Shown: positions 51,179 to 60,429 of the stretch, in pieces
Layout of the letters: every line of letters begins with the position of its first letter
Position numbering within the stretch: the first letter of the stretch is position 1
Assembly (NCBI RefSeq): GCF_008710285.1
Contig: NZ_VYQF01000002.1
Coordinates: 558,001-622,000 of the forward strand
Reading direction: 5' to 3'
Length of the DNA stretch: 64,000 nucleotides
DNA from: Ginsengibacter hankyongi
Lineage (GTDB): Bacteria; Bacteroidota; Bacteroidia; Chitinophagales; Chitinophagaceae
Notes under the pieces: generated by a model
The model's database searches: none
What the model was told of the DNA's origin: nothing
What the model saw: only the letters and a program-made list of their open reading frames with translations
Program-made: the position numbers and the translations under genes

Positions 51179-53995
51179 ATGGATAAAAAACTTTTTCTTC
51201 TTGATGCAATGGCGCTTATTTATCGTGCATACTATGCGCTTATCCGCAGCCCGATAATCACCACCAAAGGAAAAAACACCAATGCACAATTTGGTTTTAC
51301 CAATACGTTATTTGATTTGTTAAGTAAAGAAAAACCTACACACCTCGCTGTAGCTTTTGATACATGGGCGCCCACAGAACGGCACACTGATTTTGAAGCA
51401 TACAAAGCCAACAGGCAGGAAGCGCCCGAAGATTTACTGGCTTCTATCCCTGATATAAAAAAAATAATTGAAGGTTTTAATTTGCCCGTGGTTGAATGTG
51501 ATGGCTATGAAGCTGATGATATAATTGGAGCATTGGCACAGCAAGCCGAAAGGGAAGGCTATGAAGTCTTTATGGTAACACCGGACAAAGATTTCGGGCA
51601 ATTGGTTACTGATAAAATAAAAATTTATAGGCCCGGCTACCAGGGAGGAAAGGTGGAAATTATGGGCACCAAAGAGGTTTGCGAAAAATGGGGTATAAAA
51701 AACGTAAACCAGGTTATCGATATCCTTGGTTTGATGGGAGATGCTGCCGATAACATTCCCGGTATTGCAGGTATAGGTGAAAAGACCGCTGCAAAATTGT
51801 TGGCGCAATATGAAACGGTTGAGAATGTTTTAGCCGATGCTGAAAATATAAAAGGCGCCTTGGGTGAAAAGATAAGAGCAGGTAAAGAAGCTGCTATCAT
51901 GAGTAAGAAACTGGCAACAATTATCACAGAAGTTCCCTGCCAGTTTCATGAAGAAGACTTTAGAGTGAAAGCTTATAATACAGAAGTTTTGAGAGAGCTG
52001 TTTGCAGAGTTTGAATTTAAGACCTTAGGAAAAAGAATTTTAGGAGATGAATACAATGTGTTTGTTGTTGAAAAACAGGTAATACAAACTGATTTATTTG
52101 GCAATGCAATGGAAGTGCCTATTCCAAAACCTGAAGAAGAAAAAATTATTAATGAAGAAAAGCCGGGACTTACAGCAGAAAAGAATATTAATAATACACC
52201 ACACAATTACTATTTAGTTGAAGGTGATGATGCCATAAATGAATTAGTAAAGAAATTAAAGGAACAAAAAGAAATCTCGTTTGATACAGAAACAAATCAT
52301 ATCGATGCCAATGAAGCCGAATTGGTGGGCTTAAGTTTTTCTTTTAAAGATTGCGAAGGATATTATGTTCCATGCCCTGCTGACGAACAGACGGTTATTC
52401 ACATTCTTAATCAATTTAAAGAATTGTTTAATGATGAGTCAAAAATATGGATCGGCCAAAATATCAAATACGACTTGCTTGTTTTGAAGTGGTATGGCTT
52501 TGAGCTAAAAGGAAAACTATTTGATACCATGCTTGCGCATTATGTTATTGAAAGCGAAGGTAGACGCAATATGGATTTGCTCAGCGCACAATACCTGGGA
52601 TATCTTCCTGTTTCCATTACTGAGCTCATCGGGAAAAAAGGGAAGCAACAAATTACCATGCGTGATGTGGAGATGGAAAAAGTAAAGGAATATGCAGCTG
52701 AGGATGCTGATATCACCCGCCAGTTAAAAAATGTGTTTTTACCTTACTTAAAAGAGAAACAGGTTGAAAAAGTTTTTAATGAAGTGGAAACGCCTTTGGT
52801 GAAAGTTTTGACGGATATGGAATATGAAGGTGTCAAAGTGGACATGAATTTTCTGAATGTATACTCCGAAGAGTTGGAGAAAGAAGCCGCGAAATGTGAA
52901 CAGAGTGTATACGAGCAGGCTGGTATAAAATTTAATCTTGCTTCTCCAAAACAACTGGGAGAAGTTTTATTTGAGAAACTGCAATTAAATAAAGGAAAGA
53001 AAACAAAAGGCGGCCAGCATTCAACCGGTGAAGATGTTCTGTTGAAGCTTGCCAAAGAAAATCCGATCGTAGAAGATATCTTAAACTTTCGGGAGCTTAC
53101 CAAGTTAAAGTCAACCTATGTTGATGCATTACCCCAGATAGTTAATAAAAGAACGCAAAGGGTTCATACCTGTTATGGACAGGCAATAGCAGTTACGGGC
53201 AGGCTAAGCAGTAACAATCCTAATCTGCAAAATATTCCTATCAGAACAGAAAGAGGCCGTGAGATTCGCAAAGCGTTTGTTCCGAGAGATAGCGATCACT
53301 TAATTATATCTGCAGACTACTCCCAGATTGAGTTACGCATTGTAGCAGGAATAAGCGGCGACCCTGCTATGTGTGAAGCTTTTAAATCAGGAAAAGACAT
53401 ACATACTGCAACAGCAGCAAAAGTTTTTAATGTTGATGAAGATGACGTAACCAAGGAAATGCGTTACAAAGCCAAGAGCGTAAACTTCGGAATCATCTAT
53501 GGACAGGGCGCTTTCGGGCTCGCAGAAAATCTGGGCATATCACGTACCGAAGCGAAAGAGATTATTGATAATTATAAAAAACAATTTGCTAATATTCAGA
53601 AATATATGGATGAGACCATACAGTTTTGCAAAGCTAACGGTTACGTGGAAACGCTGATGGGGCGAAAAAGATGGTTGAAAGATATTAACTCTTCCAACTT
53701 CACCGTTCGCGGATACGCTGAGCGTAACGCGATTAATTCTCCGATACAAGGAACTGCTGCCGATATGATAAAACTGGCCATGATTAAAATTCATAATGAA
53801 TTTAAGAAACAGAATTTTAAATCAAAAATGATTATGCAGGTGCATGATGAATTGGTTTTTGATGCTTATAAAAGTGAAATAGAAACCATAAAGCCAATTA
53901 TTATTGAATGTATGCAAAATGCCCTTCCGCTACCTAACGGTGTACCTACAGACGCAGAAATAGGCGTAGGAGAAAACTGGCTGGAGGCGCATTAA
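51179..53995 (+). CDS. polA: DNA polymerase I
   Basis: A 938-residue enzyme from ATG 51179 (MDKKLFLLDAMALIYRAYYA). The 5'-3' exonuclease domain (1-290) has VECDGYEADDIIG and FMVTPDKDFGQLV. The proofreading domain keeps all three Exo motifs: SFDTETNHID, IGQNIKYDLLVL and YAAEDADIT. The polymerase has motif A DYSQIELRI, motif B RYKAKSVNFGIIYG and motif C MQVHDELVF. It fills gaps and removes RNA primers. Many polA enzymes have lost proofreading, but this one has not. It is followed by the SMUG2-type glycosylase, also a repair gene. Confidence 0.97.
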   Translation: MDKKLFLLDAMALIYRAYYALIRSPIITTKGKNTNAQFGFTNTLFDLLSKEKPTHLAVAFDTWAPTERHTDFEAYKANRQEAPEDLLASIPDIKKIIEGFNLPVVECDGYEADDIIGALAQQAEREGYEVFMVTPDKDFGQLVTDKIKIYRPGYQGGKVEIMGTKEVCEKWGIKNVNQVIDILGLMGDAADNIPGIAGIGEKTAAKLLAQYETVENVLADAENIKGALGEKIRAGKEAAIMSKKLATIITEVPCQFHEEDFRVKAYNTEVLRELFAEFEFKTLGKRILGDEYNVFVVEKQVIQTDLFGNAMEVPIPKPEEEKIINEEKPGLTAEKNINNTPHNYYLVEGDDAINELVKKLKEQKEISFDTETNHIDANEAELVGLSFSFKDCEGYYVPCPADEQTVIHILNQFKELFNDESKIWIGQNIKYDLLVLKWYGFELKGKLFDTMLAHYVIESEGRRNMDLLSAQYLGYLPVSITELIGKKGKQQITMRDVEMEKVKEYAAEDADITRQLKNVFLPYLKEKQVEKVFNEVETPLVKVLTDMEYEGVKVDMNFLNVYSEELEKEAAKCEQSVYEQAGIKFNLASPKQLGEVLFEKLQLNKGKKTKGGQHSTGEDVLLKLAKENPIVEDILNFRELTKLKSTYVDALPQIVNKRTQRVHTCYGQAIAVTGRLSSNNPNLQNIPIRTERGREIRKAFVPRDSDHLIISADYSQIELRIVAGISGDPAMCEAFKSGKDIHTATAAKVFNVDEDDVTKEMRYKAKSVNFGIIYGQGAFGLAENLGISRTEAKEIIDNYKKQFANIQKYMDETIQFCKANGYVETLMGRKRWLKDINSSNFTVRGYAERNAINSPIQGTAADMIKLAMIKIHNEFKKQNFKSKMIMQVHDELVFDAYKSEIETIKPIIIECMQNALPLPNGVPTDAEIGVGENWLEAH

Positions 53996-54065
53996 TTTAA
54001 ACAGTAAATTATGACATGGCCTAACTATTTAAAAGCTGCTAATAAAATAGAATTGAAACAACATA

Positions 54066-54752
54066 ATGACATTTTCAAAAAAGATTCTTTCATTTTTTAA
54101 AAGCCTGCATTTACACGCTGATCTGCCTCCCGGCGTTGAAGTATTGAATCCCTTTAAGGATAAAACCACATTCAATCTGTGCGATAATTTTTATAGTAAA
54201 TACTACAACGATAGCAATTCAAGATATTTAATATTAGGAATTAATCCTGGAAGATTTGGCGGCGGTATTACTGGGATCCCTTTTACCGACCCCATAAGAT
54301 TGCAAACAATTTGCGGCATTGAAAATAACTTTCAAAAGAAGCAGGAATTAAGTTCTGTATTTGTTTATGAAATGATCCATGCCTTTGGAGGCCCTGAATT
54401 TTTTTACAACAACTTTTATATTTCGTCTATCTCACCGTTAGGTTTTACAAAAGATAATAAGAATTTAAATTATTACGACGACAGGAAACTTGAGAACAGT
54501 ATAAAAGATTTTGTAATTGAGTGCTTAAAACAGCAACTCAGGTTCGGGTTAAAAACTGATATTGTTTTTTGTTTCGGCGAAGGGAAAAATCTTGCTTATC
54601 TCACACGACTCAATAACGAAATGAAATTTTTTGATAAAATTGTTGCCTTGCCACATCCCAGATTCATTATGCAGTACAAGCTTAAAAAGAAAGATGAATA
54701 TATTGATCAGTATCTTCGTGAACTGTCGGTTGTAACCAGTAATAGACTATAA
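54066..54752 (+). CDS. SMUG2-type uracil-DNA glycosylase-family protein
   Basis: A 228-residue member of the uracil-DNA glycosylase superfamily. The N-terminal motif LILGINPGRFGGGITGIPFTD matches motif 1 (GINPG) and the tyrosine-free catalytic loop of SMUG2-like enzymes. The C-terminal HPRFIMQYKLKKK matches motif 2 (HP). It would excise deaminated bases. It lies 70 bases after polA and 14 bases before the DsbA-like gene, on the same strand. Confidence 0.85.
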   Translation: MTFSKKILSFFKSLHLHADLPPGVEVLNPFKDKTTFNLCDNFYSKYYNDSNSRYLILGINPGRFGGGITGIPFTDPIRLQTICGIENNFQKKQELSSVFVYEMIHAFGGPEFFYNNFYISSISPLGFTKDNKNLNYYDDRKLENSIKDFVIECLKQQLRFGLKTDIVFCFGEGKNLAYLTRLNNEMKFFDKIVALPHPRFIMQYKLKKKDEYIDQYLRELSVVTSNRL

Positions 54753-54766
54753 TTAATTTACAGGAA

Positions 54767-55414
54767 ATGACTCCAACATTAATATATTGCTATGATGCTT
54801 ATTGTGGATGGTGCTATGGATTTAGTGAAGTAATAAAAAAAGTATACTCGGAATATAAGAACAAACTGGAGTTTGAAGTGCTTTCCGGTGGCATGATATT
54901 GCCGGAAGAACCTGTGGCAATAGTCGTTACAGCAAAATATATAGAGAGTGCATATAAACGGGTAGAAGAACTCTCGGGGGCAAAATTTGGTGAAGATTAT
55001 TTGTGGCACATCAGGCATCCTGATCAAAGTGACTGGTTTCCCAATTCGGAAAAACCGGCAATTGCTTTGTGTGTTTTTAAAGAATATGTACCAAACCAAC
55101 AGGTAAGCTTTGCGGCAGATATGCAATATGCATTGCACTTTGAAGGCCGCGACCTTACGGATGATGAAGCTTACTTGCTTCTACTTGAAAAATATAATAT
55201 TCCCGCCGAAGAATTTTATGAAAAACTCCATGATGAAGAATATAAAGAACAGGCTTACTATGAATTCGCTTTGTGCAAGCAACTAAATGTAACCGGCTTT
55301 CCCGCGGTATTTATTCAAACCGGTGAAACAAAATTCCATCATATAGCGCAGGGGTACACGCCATTTGATAGTTTGAACGAAAGAATAGAAAATGTTCTAA
55401 AGGAAAAGCAGTGA
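54767..55414 (+). CDS. DsbA-family thioredoxin-like protein (FrnE-like)
   Basis: A 215-residue protein with a thioredoxin fold and inserted helical domain. The active site YCYDAYCGWCYGF carries C13-G-W-C16. The cis-proline loop is NVTGFPAVFIQ. No signal peptide is seen, so it is probably cytoplasmic, as in FrnE or 2-hydroxychromene isomerase-like proteins. It is convergent with the ferritin-like gene, 17 bases away. Confidence 0.87.
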   Translation: MTPTLIYCYDAYCGWCYGFSEVIKKVYSEYKNKLEFEVLSGGMILPEEPVAIVVTAKYIESAYKRVEELSGAKFGEDYLWHIRHPDQSDWFPNSEKPAIALCVFKEYVPNQQVSFAADMQYALHFEGRDLTDDEAYLLLLEKYNIPAEEFYEKLHDEEYKEQAYYEFALCKQLNVTGFPAVFIQTGETKFHHIAQGYTPFDSLNERIENVLKEKQ

Positions 55415-55431
55415 TATCCGTATTACAATAT

Positions 55432-55746
55432 TCAATCAACTTTCTTCTCGGCTTTTTCACCGTTCTCAACAATATCACCAGGCTTGGAAATAACAGCATT
55501 TATAATTTTTCGCCAATCGCTTTTTTGCCTTAATAAAAATTCAAGGTCCATGCTGAAGTGTTTAAATTCTTCTTTCTGTGCATTGATCATTATTGCTTTT
55601 GCATCTTTGTCTTTTTCAACGCTTATTCGTTGCTCATACCAGTTTATTGCATCGGCTTCTTCAATAAGGCCTGTTATCATTCTTGCAAACGTCCTGGTTT
55701 CTTTTGATAGCTCGCTGGCGGGTTCGTGGTATTGTTCTGTAGGCAT
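55432..55746 (-). CDS. Encapsulated-ferritin-like (EncFtn) protein
   Basis: A 104-residue, two-helix protein resembling encapsulated ferritins. Conserved positions match the EncFtn ferroxidase centre: E29, E30, D32 and W36 in GLIEEADAINWYEQR, and E59, E60 and H63 in QKEEFKHFSMDLEFL. EncFtn proteins form ring-shaped decamers that oxidise iron inside encapsulin shells. The usual C-terminal targeting peptide (of the SLGIGSLK kind) is absent (here it ends EKAEKKVD), and no encapsulin gene is in the window. It could act without a shell. Identification is by sequence pattern, so I rate it moderately. Confidence 0.7.
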   Translation of the reverse strand: MPTEQYHEPASELSKETRTFARMITGLIEEADAINWYEQRISVEKDKDAKAIMINAQKEEFKHFSMDLEFLLRQKSDWRKIINAVISKPGDIVENGEKAEKKVD

Positions 55747-56117
55747 TTTAATAATTTAAATTTGGTTAAAAATTATTTCAGGTGCTACAAATACAGAACC
55801 ACTTTTAAAAAAAGGCAAGGAAAGATAAAATAAACTGCTTTTGCAGTTATAAATACAATTAAAGCTTGAGTTTTTTGATTCTTGGCTGAATAAAAAGTAT
55901 GAGATGAGCAGCAATAAGAAGCTCGCATACTATTTCTTTAACGATCATAGGATAGGTTTTTTTAATAAATACTGATTATACAAACGTGATTAAGAACGAT
56001 TTATTATGCAAAAACCTAAAATTTAAAAGGAAAGTAAGGCAAGGCAAATCCTTTTATTTGCTGTTTAAAGATGCCTCTATGCCGGTTGAAATGTTGCTAG
56101 CGGAGACAATCAGAAGA
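55747..56117. other. Intergenic stretch of 371 bases with two hairpins
   Basis: No gene is supported here. AACTGC-TTTT-GCAGTT forms a small perfect hairpin at 55833-55848. GTATG...GAGC with GCTC...CATAC (55897-55930) forms a larger one that, on the minus strand, is followed by TTTTTA and may terminate dusB transcripts 190 bases after its stop. Confidence 0.4.
55892..55930 (-). terminator. Possible terminator downstream of dusB
   Basis: On the minus strand the stem GTATG-CGAGC / GCTC-CATAC is followed by T5. The loop is long and imperfect (internal mismatches), so this is a moderate call. It separates dusB from the ferritin-like gene. Confidence 0.4.
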
Positions 56118-57155
56118 TCACACTGCGCATTTCTCATGGTAATTGATCAACTCAATTACTGATCTTTCAAATTCATGCCCTTTGTATTTATCAACAATTT
56201 CATCGAGCACTTCAATAATTTCATCAGCTTCTTTTAAGGTGACTAATTTTAAACGGTACTCTTTAATGTTAGGCATTCCTTTTAAATAATTAGTATAGTG
56301 CCTGCGCATTTCATTAATGCCAACAATAGGGCCTTTCCATTCATAAGATTTTATTAAATGCTTTTTGCAAACATTTACTCTCTCTTCAACCGTCGGCGAT
56401 GGCAGTATTTCCCCTGTTTTTACATAATGGGAAATCTCGTTAAAAATCCATGGATAGCCAATAGCAGCACGGCCAATCATGATGCCGTCAACACCATAAC
56501 GGTTTTTATACTCCAGTGCTTTTTGTGGTGAGTCAATATCACCATTACCAAAAATGGGAATTTTAATCCTTGGGTTTTCCTTCACTTTAGCGATCAAAGT
56601 CCAGTCTGCTTCTCCTTTATACATTTGCGTGCGGGTGCGGCCATGAATGGCTAACGCCTGTATCCCTACATCCTGCAAACGTTCAGCAACATCTTCAATA
56701 TTTTTAGTATTATCATCCCAGCCTAATCTCGTTTTTACAGTTACCGGCAATGAAGTACTTCTTACCACGGCATCGGTTAGACGCACCATTAACGGAACAT
56801 CTTTTAATACCCCAGCTCCTGCACCGCGGCACGCAACTTTTTTTACAGGGCAACCAAAGTTTATATCCAACAGATCGGGGTTGGTTGCATCCACAATTTT
56901 AGCAGCAAGAGAAAGGCTTTCTTCATCGCCACCAAAAATTTGAATACCCACCGGCTTTTCATAATCGTATATATCCAGTTTTTTCCGGCTTTTAATTGCA
57001 TCTCTTATTAACCCTTCACTGCTTATAAATTCAGTGTACATTAAATGTGCGCCATTATCTTTACAAACTGCACGAAATGGTGGATCGCTTACATCTTCCA
57101 TTGGCGCGAGCAATAAAGGAAATTCCGGAAGTTCTATGTTACCTATTTTTATCAA
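56118..57155 (-). CDS. dusB: tRNA-dihydrouridine synthase, DusB-like
   Basis: A 345-residue FMN enzyme that reduces uridines in tRNA D-loops. The barrel start is LLAPMEDVSDPPFRAVCKDNG. The catalytic cysteine lies in GCPVKKVACRGAGAGVL near 100, and GRTRTQMYKGEADW, FGNGDID and MIGRAAIGYPW are FMN-phosphate and tRNA-facing motifs. The C-terminal helical domain (MRRHYTNYLKGMP) is present. Transcription probably ends at the hairpin near 55900. Confidence 0.94.
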   Translation of the reverse strand: MIKIGNIELPEFPLLLAPMEDVSDPPFRAVCKDNGAHLMYTEFISSEGLIRDAIKSRKKLDIYDYEKPVGIQIFGGDEESLSLAAKIVDATNPDLLDINFGCPVKKVACRGAGAGVLKDVPLMVRLTDAVVRSTSLPVTVKTRLGWDDNTKNIEDVAERLQDVGIQALAIHGRTRTQMYKGEADWTLIAKVKENPRIKIPIFGNGDIDSPQKALEYKNRYGVDGIMIGRAAIGYPWIFNEISHYVKTGEILPSPTVEERVNVCKKHLIKSYEWKGPIVGINEMRRHYTNYLKGMPNIKEYRLKLVTLKEADEIIEVLDEIVDKYKGHEFERSVIELINYHEKCAV

Positions 57156-57235
57156 ACTTTCTTTTATTAATTTAATGGAAGAGCTTTTCTAAACTCAAAA
57201 AAATTGGCTGTAAATTTACGCACTAAAAATTTTAG

Positions 57236-58207
57236 ATGATCATAACAGATAGAAATTCAAAAAACTTTAGCTATCTCTCTCAACTCGGAATATTAATCGC
57301 ATTAATCGGTGCAGGAATGGTAATCGGTTCAATCGTTTCAGTAATTATCTGGATTATGATGACAGGCAGGCCAATTCTTGCGATGGCAGATGATATGCTA
57401 AAACCCCAATACTATAATGCTGTTATGGCCATACAGGTGGTCTCCACTTTCTTTTTGTTTTTTTTACCAGTATATGTTTTAGCCCTTATCTGTTATCGCA
57501 AGCCCGCAAAGTTTATTGGGTTCAATACCAATATTAATTATAAACAGGTATTTATAATGCTGGGAATTCTGATTCTCACTTTCCCTCTTTCGGGTGCTTT
57601 GGCAGAATTGAATAAGGTTATTCCCATACCCACAGCCTGGGCTACAAAGTTTAAAATAATGGAGAATTCCCGTGCAGCACAGGAAGCGGCACTCATCAAT
57701 ATTAATTCATTCCCGAGATATATTATTTCTCTAATTGTAATTGGATTGTTACCTGGGCTTTTTGAAGAAATATGTTTCAGGGCGGGAATTCAAAATATTT
57801 TTACCCGCTGGTTTAAAGGACCCTGGATTGCCATTATTATCACTTCCATTGTTTTTAGTTTAGTCCACATTTCGTACTATGGATTTTTAGTGCGTTTTGC
57901 CTTAGGCGTTATACTTGGCCTGGTTTTTTATTATAGCGATAATATTTGGCTGTCCGCTCTTTTCCATTTTTTATACAACGGCCTGCAGGTTACTGCGCTA
58001 TATGCATTCACAATATCAGGAGCAAAAGATCAAAAAGATATTGAAGAAAACTTTCCTTTGTGGGCCGGTGTGGCAGCGCTTGTATTAATTATTTATCTTT
58101 TTATTCAATTCAAAAAAACATCTTTATTGCAACGGGCAAAAGTTAAGGGCGATGATTTTCCTGAAGATGATTTTGATTTTCATAAATGGCCCACTGCACA
58201 ATCATAA
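57236..58207 (+). CDS. CPBP-family intramembrane metalloprotease
   Basis: A 323-residue membrane protein of about eight helices. The CPBP/Abi motifs are complete: EEICFR (EExxxR) near 182, FSLVHISY (FxxxH) near 212 and HFLYNG (HxxxN) near 247. Family members cleave CAAX-type proteins or act in bacteriocin self-immunity. It starts an apparent operon with cdsA (9 bases on) and psd. Confidence 0.88.
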   Translation: MIITDRNSKNFSYLSQLGILIALIGAGMVIGSIVSVIIWIMMTGRPILAMADDMLKPQYYNAVMAIQVVSTFFLFFLPVYVLALICYRKPAKFIGFNTNINYKQVFIMLGILILTFPLSGALAELNKVIPIPTAWATKFKIMENSRAAQEAALININSFPRYIISLIVIGLLPGLFEEICFRAGIQNIFTRWFKGPWIAIIITSIVFSLVHISYYGFLVRFALGVILGLVFYYSDNIWLSALFHFLYNGLQVTALYAFTISGAKDQKDIEENFPLWAGVAALVLIIYLFIQFKKTSLLQRAKVKGDDFPEDDFDFHKWPTAQS

Positions 58208-58216
58208 TTTCAATTA

Positions 58217-58894
58217 ATGGCGCTCGATTCAAAAGCTTTTAAAACAAGAACATTAACTGCAATAGTTTTTGTTATTATAATGCTCACCGGTTTATTATGG
58301 AATCAATCGAGTTTTATCGTTCTGTTTACTATTATTCATTTTGGCTGTTGGTACGAGTTTGTAAAGCTTGTAAAAAAAATAAATCCCGGGTCGTATAAAT
58401 TAATATCTTTTGCCGGATTAGTCTATATAACGTTACCGATTGGGTTATTATTATACATGAGAACCGGAAATAGCGTTACCTATGATAATAATTTTTTAAA
58501 AGTAATTCCATGCGGAATAATCTTTTCTATCTGGATTAATGACACGATGGCCTATATAGTTGGATCGCTAATTGGCAAAACTCCTTTAACTAAAATATCA
58601 CCTAAAAAAACATGGGAAGGCACTATTGGCGGTGCATTACTTTGCATTGTTACCATCACTTTAATCGGTTATGCAACAGGATTTTATAATTATATAAACT
58701 GGATAGTAATTGCAACTTGTTGTGCTATTTTTGGAACGTTAGGAGATTTGCTTGAAAGTAAATTAAAACGTATGGCTCATGTAAAAGACAGCGGAACATT
58801 AATGCCTGGCCATGGTGGCTTTTTAGATCGATTTGATTCTTTACTTATTGCTACAACCTTCGTTGCTGCATATTATTTTTTAGTTATGCTATAA
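58217..58894 (+). CDS. cdsA: Phosphatidate cytidylyltransferase
   Basis: CdsA makes CDP-diacylglycerol, the precursor of phosphatidylserine and other phospholipids. The 225-residue protein has about six membrane helices and the family block SPKKTWEGTIGG, then GDLLESKLKRMAHVKDSG and PGHGGFLDRFDSL near the end. It is shorter than many CdsA proteins, mainly in the first helices, but the catalytic half is complete. Followed 57 bases later by psd. Confidence 0.92.
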   Translation: MALDSKAFKTRTLTAIVFVIIMLTGLLWNQSSFIVLFTIIHFGCWYEFVKLVKKINPGSYKLISFAGLVYITLPIGLLLYMRTGNSVTYDNNFLKVIPCGIIFSIWINDTMAYIVGSLIGKTPLTKISPKKTWEGTIGGALLCIVTITLIGYATGFYNYINWIVIATCCAIFGTLGDLLESKLKRMAHVKDSGTLMPGHGGFLDRFDSLLIATTFVAAYYFLVML

Positions 58895-58951
58895 ACAAAT
58901 AAATATGCTTTTCTTCTTACCAGTTTTTATATTTGTGGTTAAACTAGTTGC

Positions 58952-59656
58952 ATGAACATTCATAAAGAGGGCTATAAATCAATTGCGCTGGGTGCACTTG
59001 TTTTTGGAGCTGTTAATATTATATTCTTTTATTTTTTTAGCGCTTCTATGCCTGTGGTTTCATGGATTGTTTTTGGTGTAAGCTTTATAGTATTGCTTTT
59101 TATTATTTCTTTTTTTCGCTCTCCCAAAAGAAATTTTACAATAGCCCATCACCAGGTAATATGCCCGGCTGATGGGAAAGTTGTAGTGATTGAAGAAATT
59201 ACTGATACTGAGTACTTTCATGACAAGAGAATACAGGTCTCAATATTTATGAGCCCCGCCAACGTGCATCTCAACAGGATACCAATGACCGGAAAAGTTA
59301 CCTATAGCCAATACCACAAAGGAAAATACCTGGTGGCATGGCATCCCAAATCATCTACAGAAAACGAAAGACATTCGGTTGTAATAAAAAGCGATAATGC
59401 GGTGATTTTGGTAAAACAAATTGCGGGAGCCGTTGCAAAACGCATAGTTAATTATTTAAAAGTTGGACAGTTCGTGGAGCAGGGTGCTGAAATGGGCTTT
59501 ATAAAATTTGGAAGCCGGGTGGATGTGTTGTTACCGATAGGAACTGAACTTAATGTAAAACTTAACCAGGTAGTCAAGGGCGGCATTACCGTTCTTGCAA
59601 CAATTGATACGCTTGTTCCTGTAGCTGAAGGTGAAGAAGTTGAGCAAGAATATTAA
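58952..59656 (+). CDS. psd: Phosphatidylserine decarboxylase (short form)
   Basis: Psd makes phosphatidylethanolamine from phosphatidylserine. The 234-residue protein has two N-terminal helices and the block CPADGKVVVIEE, FMSPANVHLNRIPMTG and FIKFGSRVDVLLP, where self-cleavage at Gly-Ser creates the pyruvoyl group (GS near 190). It is the short PSD-A type with FGSR in place of LGST. With cdsA it forms a phospholipid operon; a serine-phosphatidyltransferase gene is not present. Confidence 0.93.
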   Translation: MNIHKEGYKSIALGALVFGAVNIIFFYFFSASMPVVSWIVFGVSFIVLLFIISFFRSPKRNFTIAHHQVICPADGKVVVIEEITDTEYFHDKRIQVSIFMSPANVHLNRIPMTGKVTYSQYHKGKYLVAWHPKSSTENERHSVVIKSDNAVILVKQIAGAVAKRIVNYLKVGQFVEQGAEMGFIKFGSRVDVLLPIGTELNVKLNQVVKGGITVLATIDTLVPVAEGEEVEQEY

Positions 59657-59666
59657 AGCTATTTTT

Positions 59667-60377
59667 TTACAAAATAAATTCCAGTTCTTTTAAATGATAA
59701 ACGGTGTGGGTGGGTTTAAAAGAATGGTTTGCTTTGATGTGGTTTACAAAAATTGCGTCCATCCCTGCATTTAAAGCGCCTTGTATATCTGCATTGAGGT
59801 TATCACCAATCATAATACATTCCTCAATATTTCCATTTGTTTTTTTTAATGCATATTCAAAAATTTCTTTTTGAGGCTTCATGGAATTTGAAGTTTCGGA
59901 AGTAATAACATGTGTAAAATATTTCGCCAGGGCCGAATTATTTAATTTACTCCACTGCGTTTTCTCGAAACCGTTAGTAATAAGATGGATCGAATAATTT
60001 TTTTCTGTTAAGTAATCCAATATCTCAAAAGTGTAATCGAACACCCTTTTTTTAGTAGGAAGTATTTCGAGAAATTTTGCACTCATTTCTTTGGCCAGCT
60101 TCTCATCACCTATTCTAAAATCCACGAGCGTACGCCACATTCTTTTCCATTTTAATTCTTCACTGGTAATGTAGCCCTTCTCAAACCTGTCCCATAGTAT
60201 TGCATTGTGCTTTAAATAAGTAGAATAAAAAAACTCGAATGGAGAAACAAATTTCGATTCTAATTCAAAAATATTATAAATCTCGGTAAGAGATTCCTTA
60301 GCGTTTGCATCAAAATCCCATAGTGTGTGATCAAGATCGAAAAAAAGATGCCTGTATTTTGTGGGAGCGGGTTTCAT
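59667..60377 (-). CDS. YjjG-type HAD phosphatase (pyrimidine 5'-nucleotidase-like)
   Basis: A protein of about 236 residues from ATG 60377. HAD motif I is FFDLDHTLWDF, motif II is HLITNGFEKTQ, motif III lies in SNSMKPQKEIF (the Lys) and motif IV is MIGDNLNADIQGAL. The helical cap fits the YjjG group, which dephosphorylates non-canonical or mononucleotides. It is convergent with psd (10 bases apart) and divergent from the SDR gene. Confidence 0.86.
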   Translation of the reverse strand: MKPAPTKYRHLFFDLDHTLWDFDANAKESLTEIYNIFELESKFVSPFEFFYSTYLKHNAILWDRFEKGYITSEELKWKRMWRTLVDFRIGDEKLAKEMSAKFLEILPTKKRVFDYTFEILDYLTEKNYSIHLITNGFEKTQWSKLNNSALAKYFTHVITSETSNSMKPQKEIFEYALKKTNGNIEECIMIGDNLNADIQGALNAGMDAIFVNHIKANHSFKPTHTVYHLKELEFIL

Positions 60378-60429
60378 AGATTGTTTAGATTTGTTGTCTC
60401 TCATATTGATAATTCAACGAAATAAAATT

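Noticed and set aside
54013-54102. 29-codon frame MTWPNYLKAANKIEL overlapping the SMUG2 start
   Set aside because: Too short and overlaps a confident gene.
55747-56117. Encapsulin gene beside the ferritin-like gene
   Set aside because: No frame of suitable length exists in this gap or next to it.
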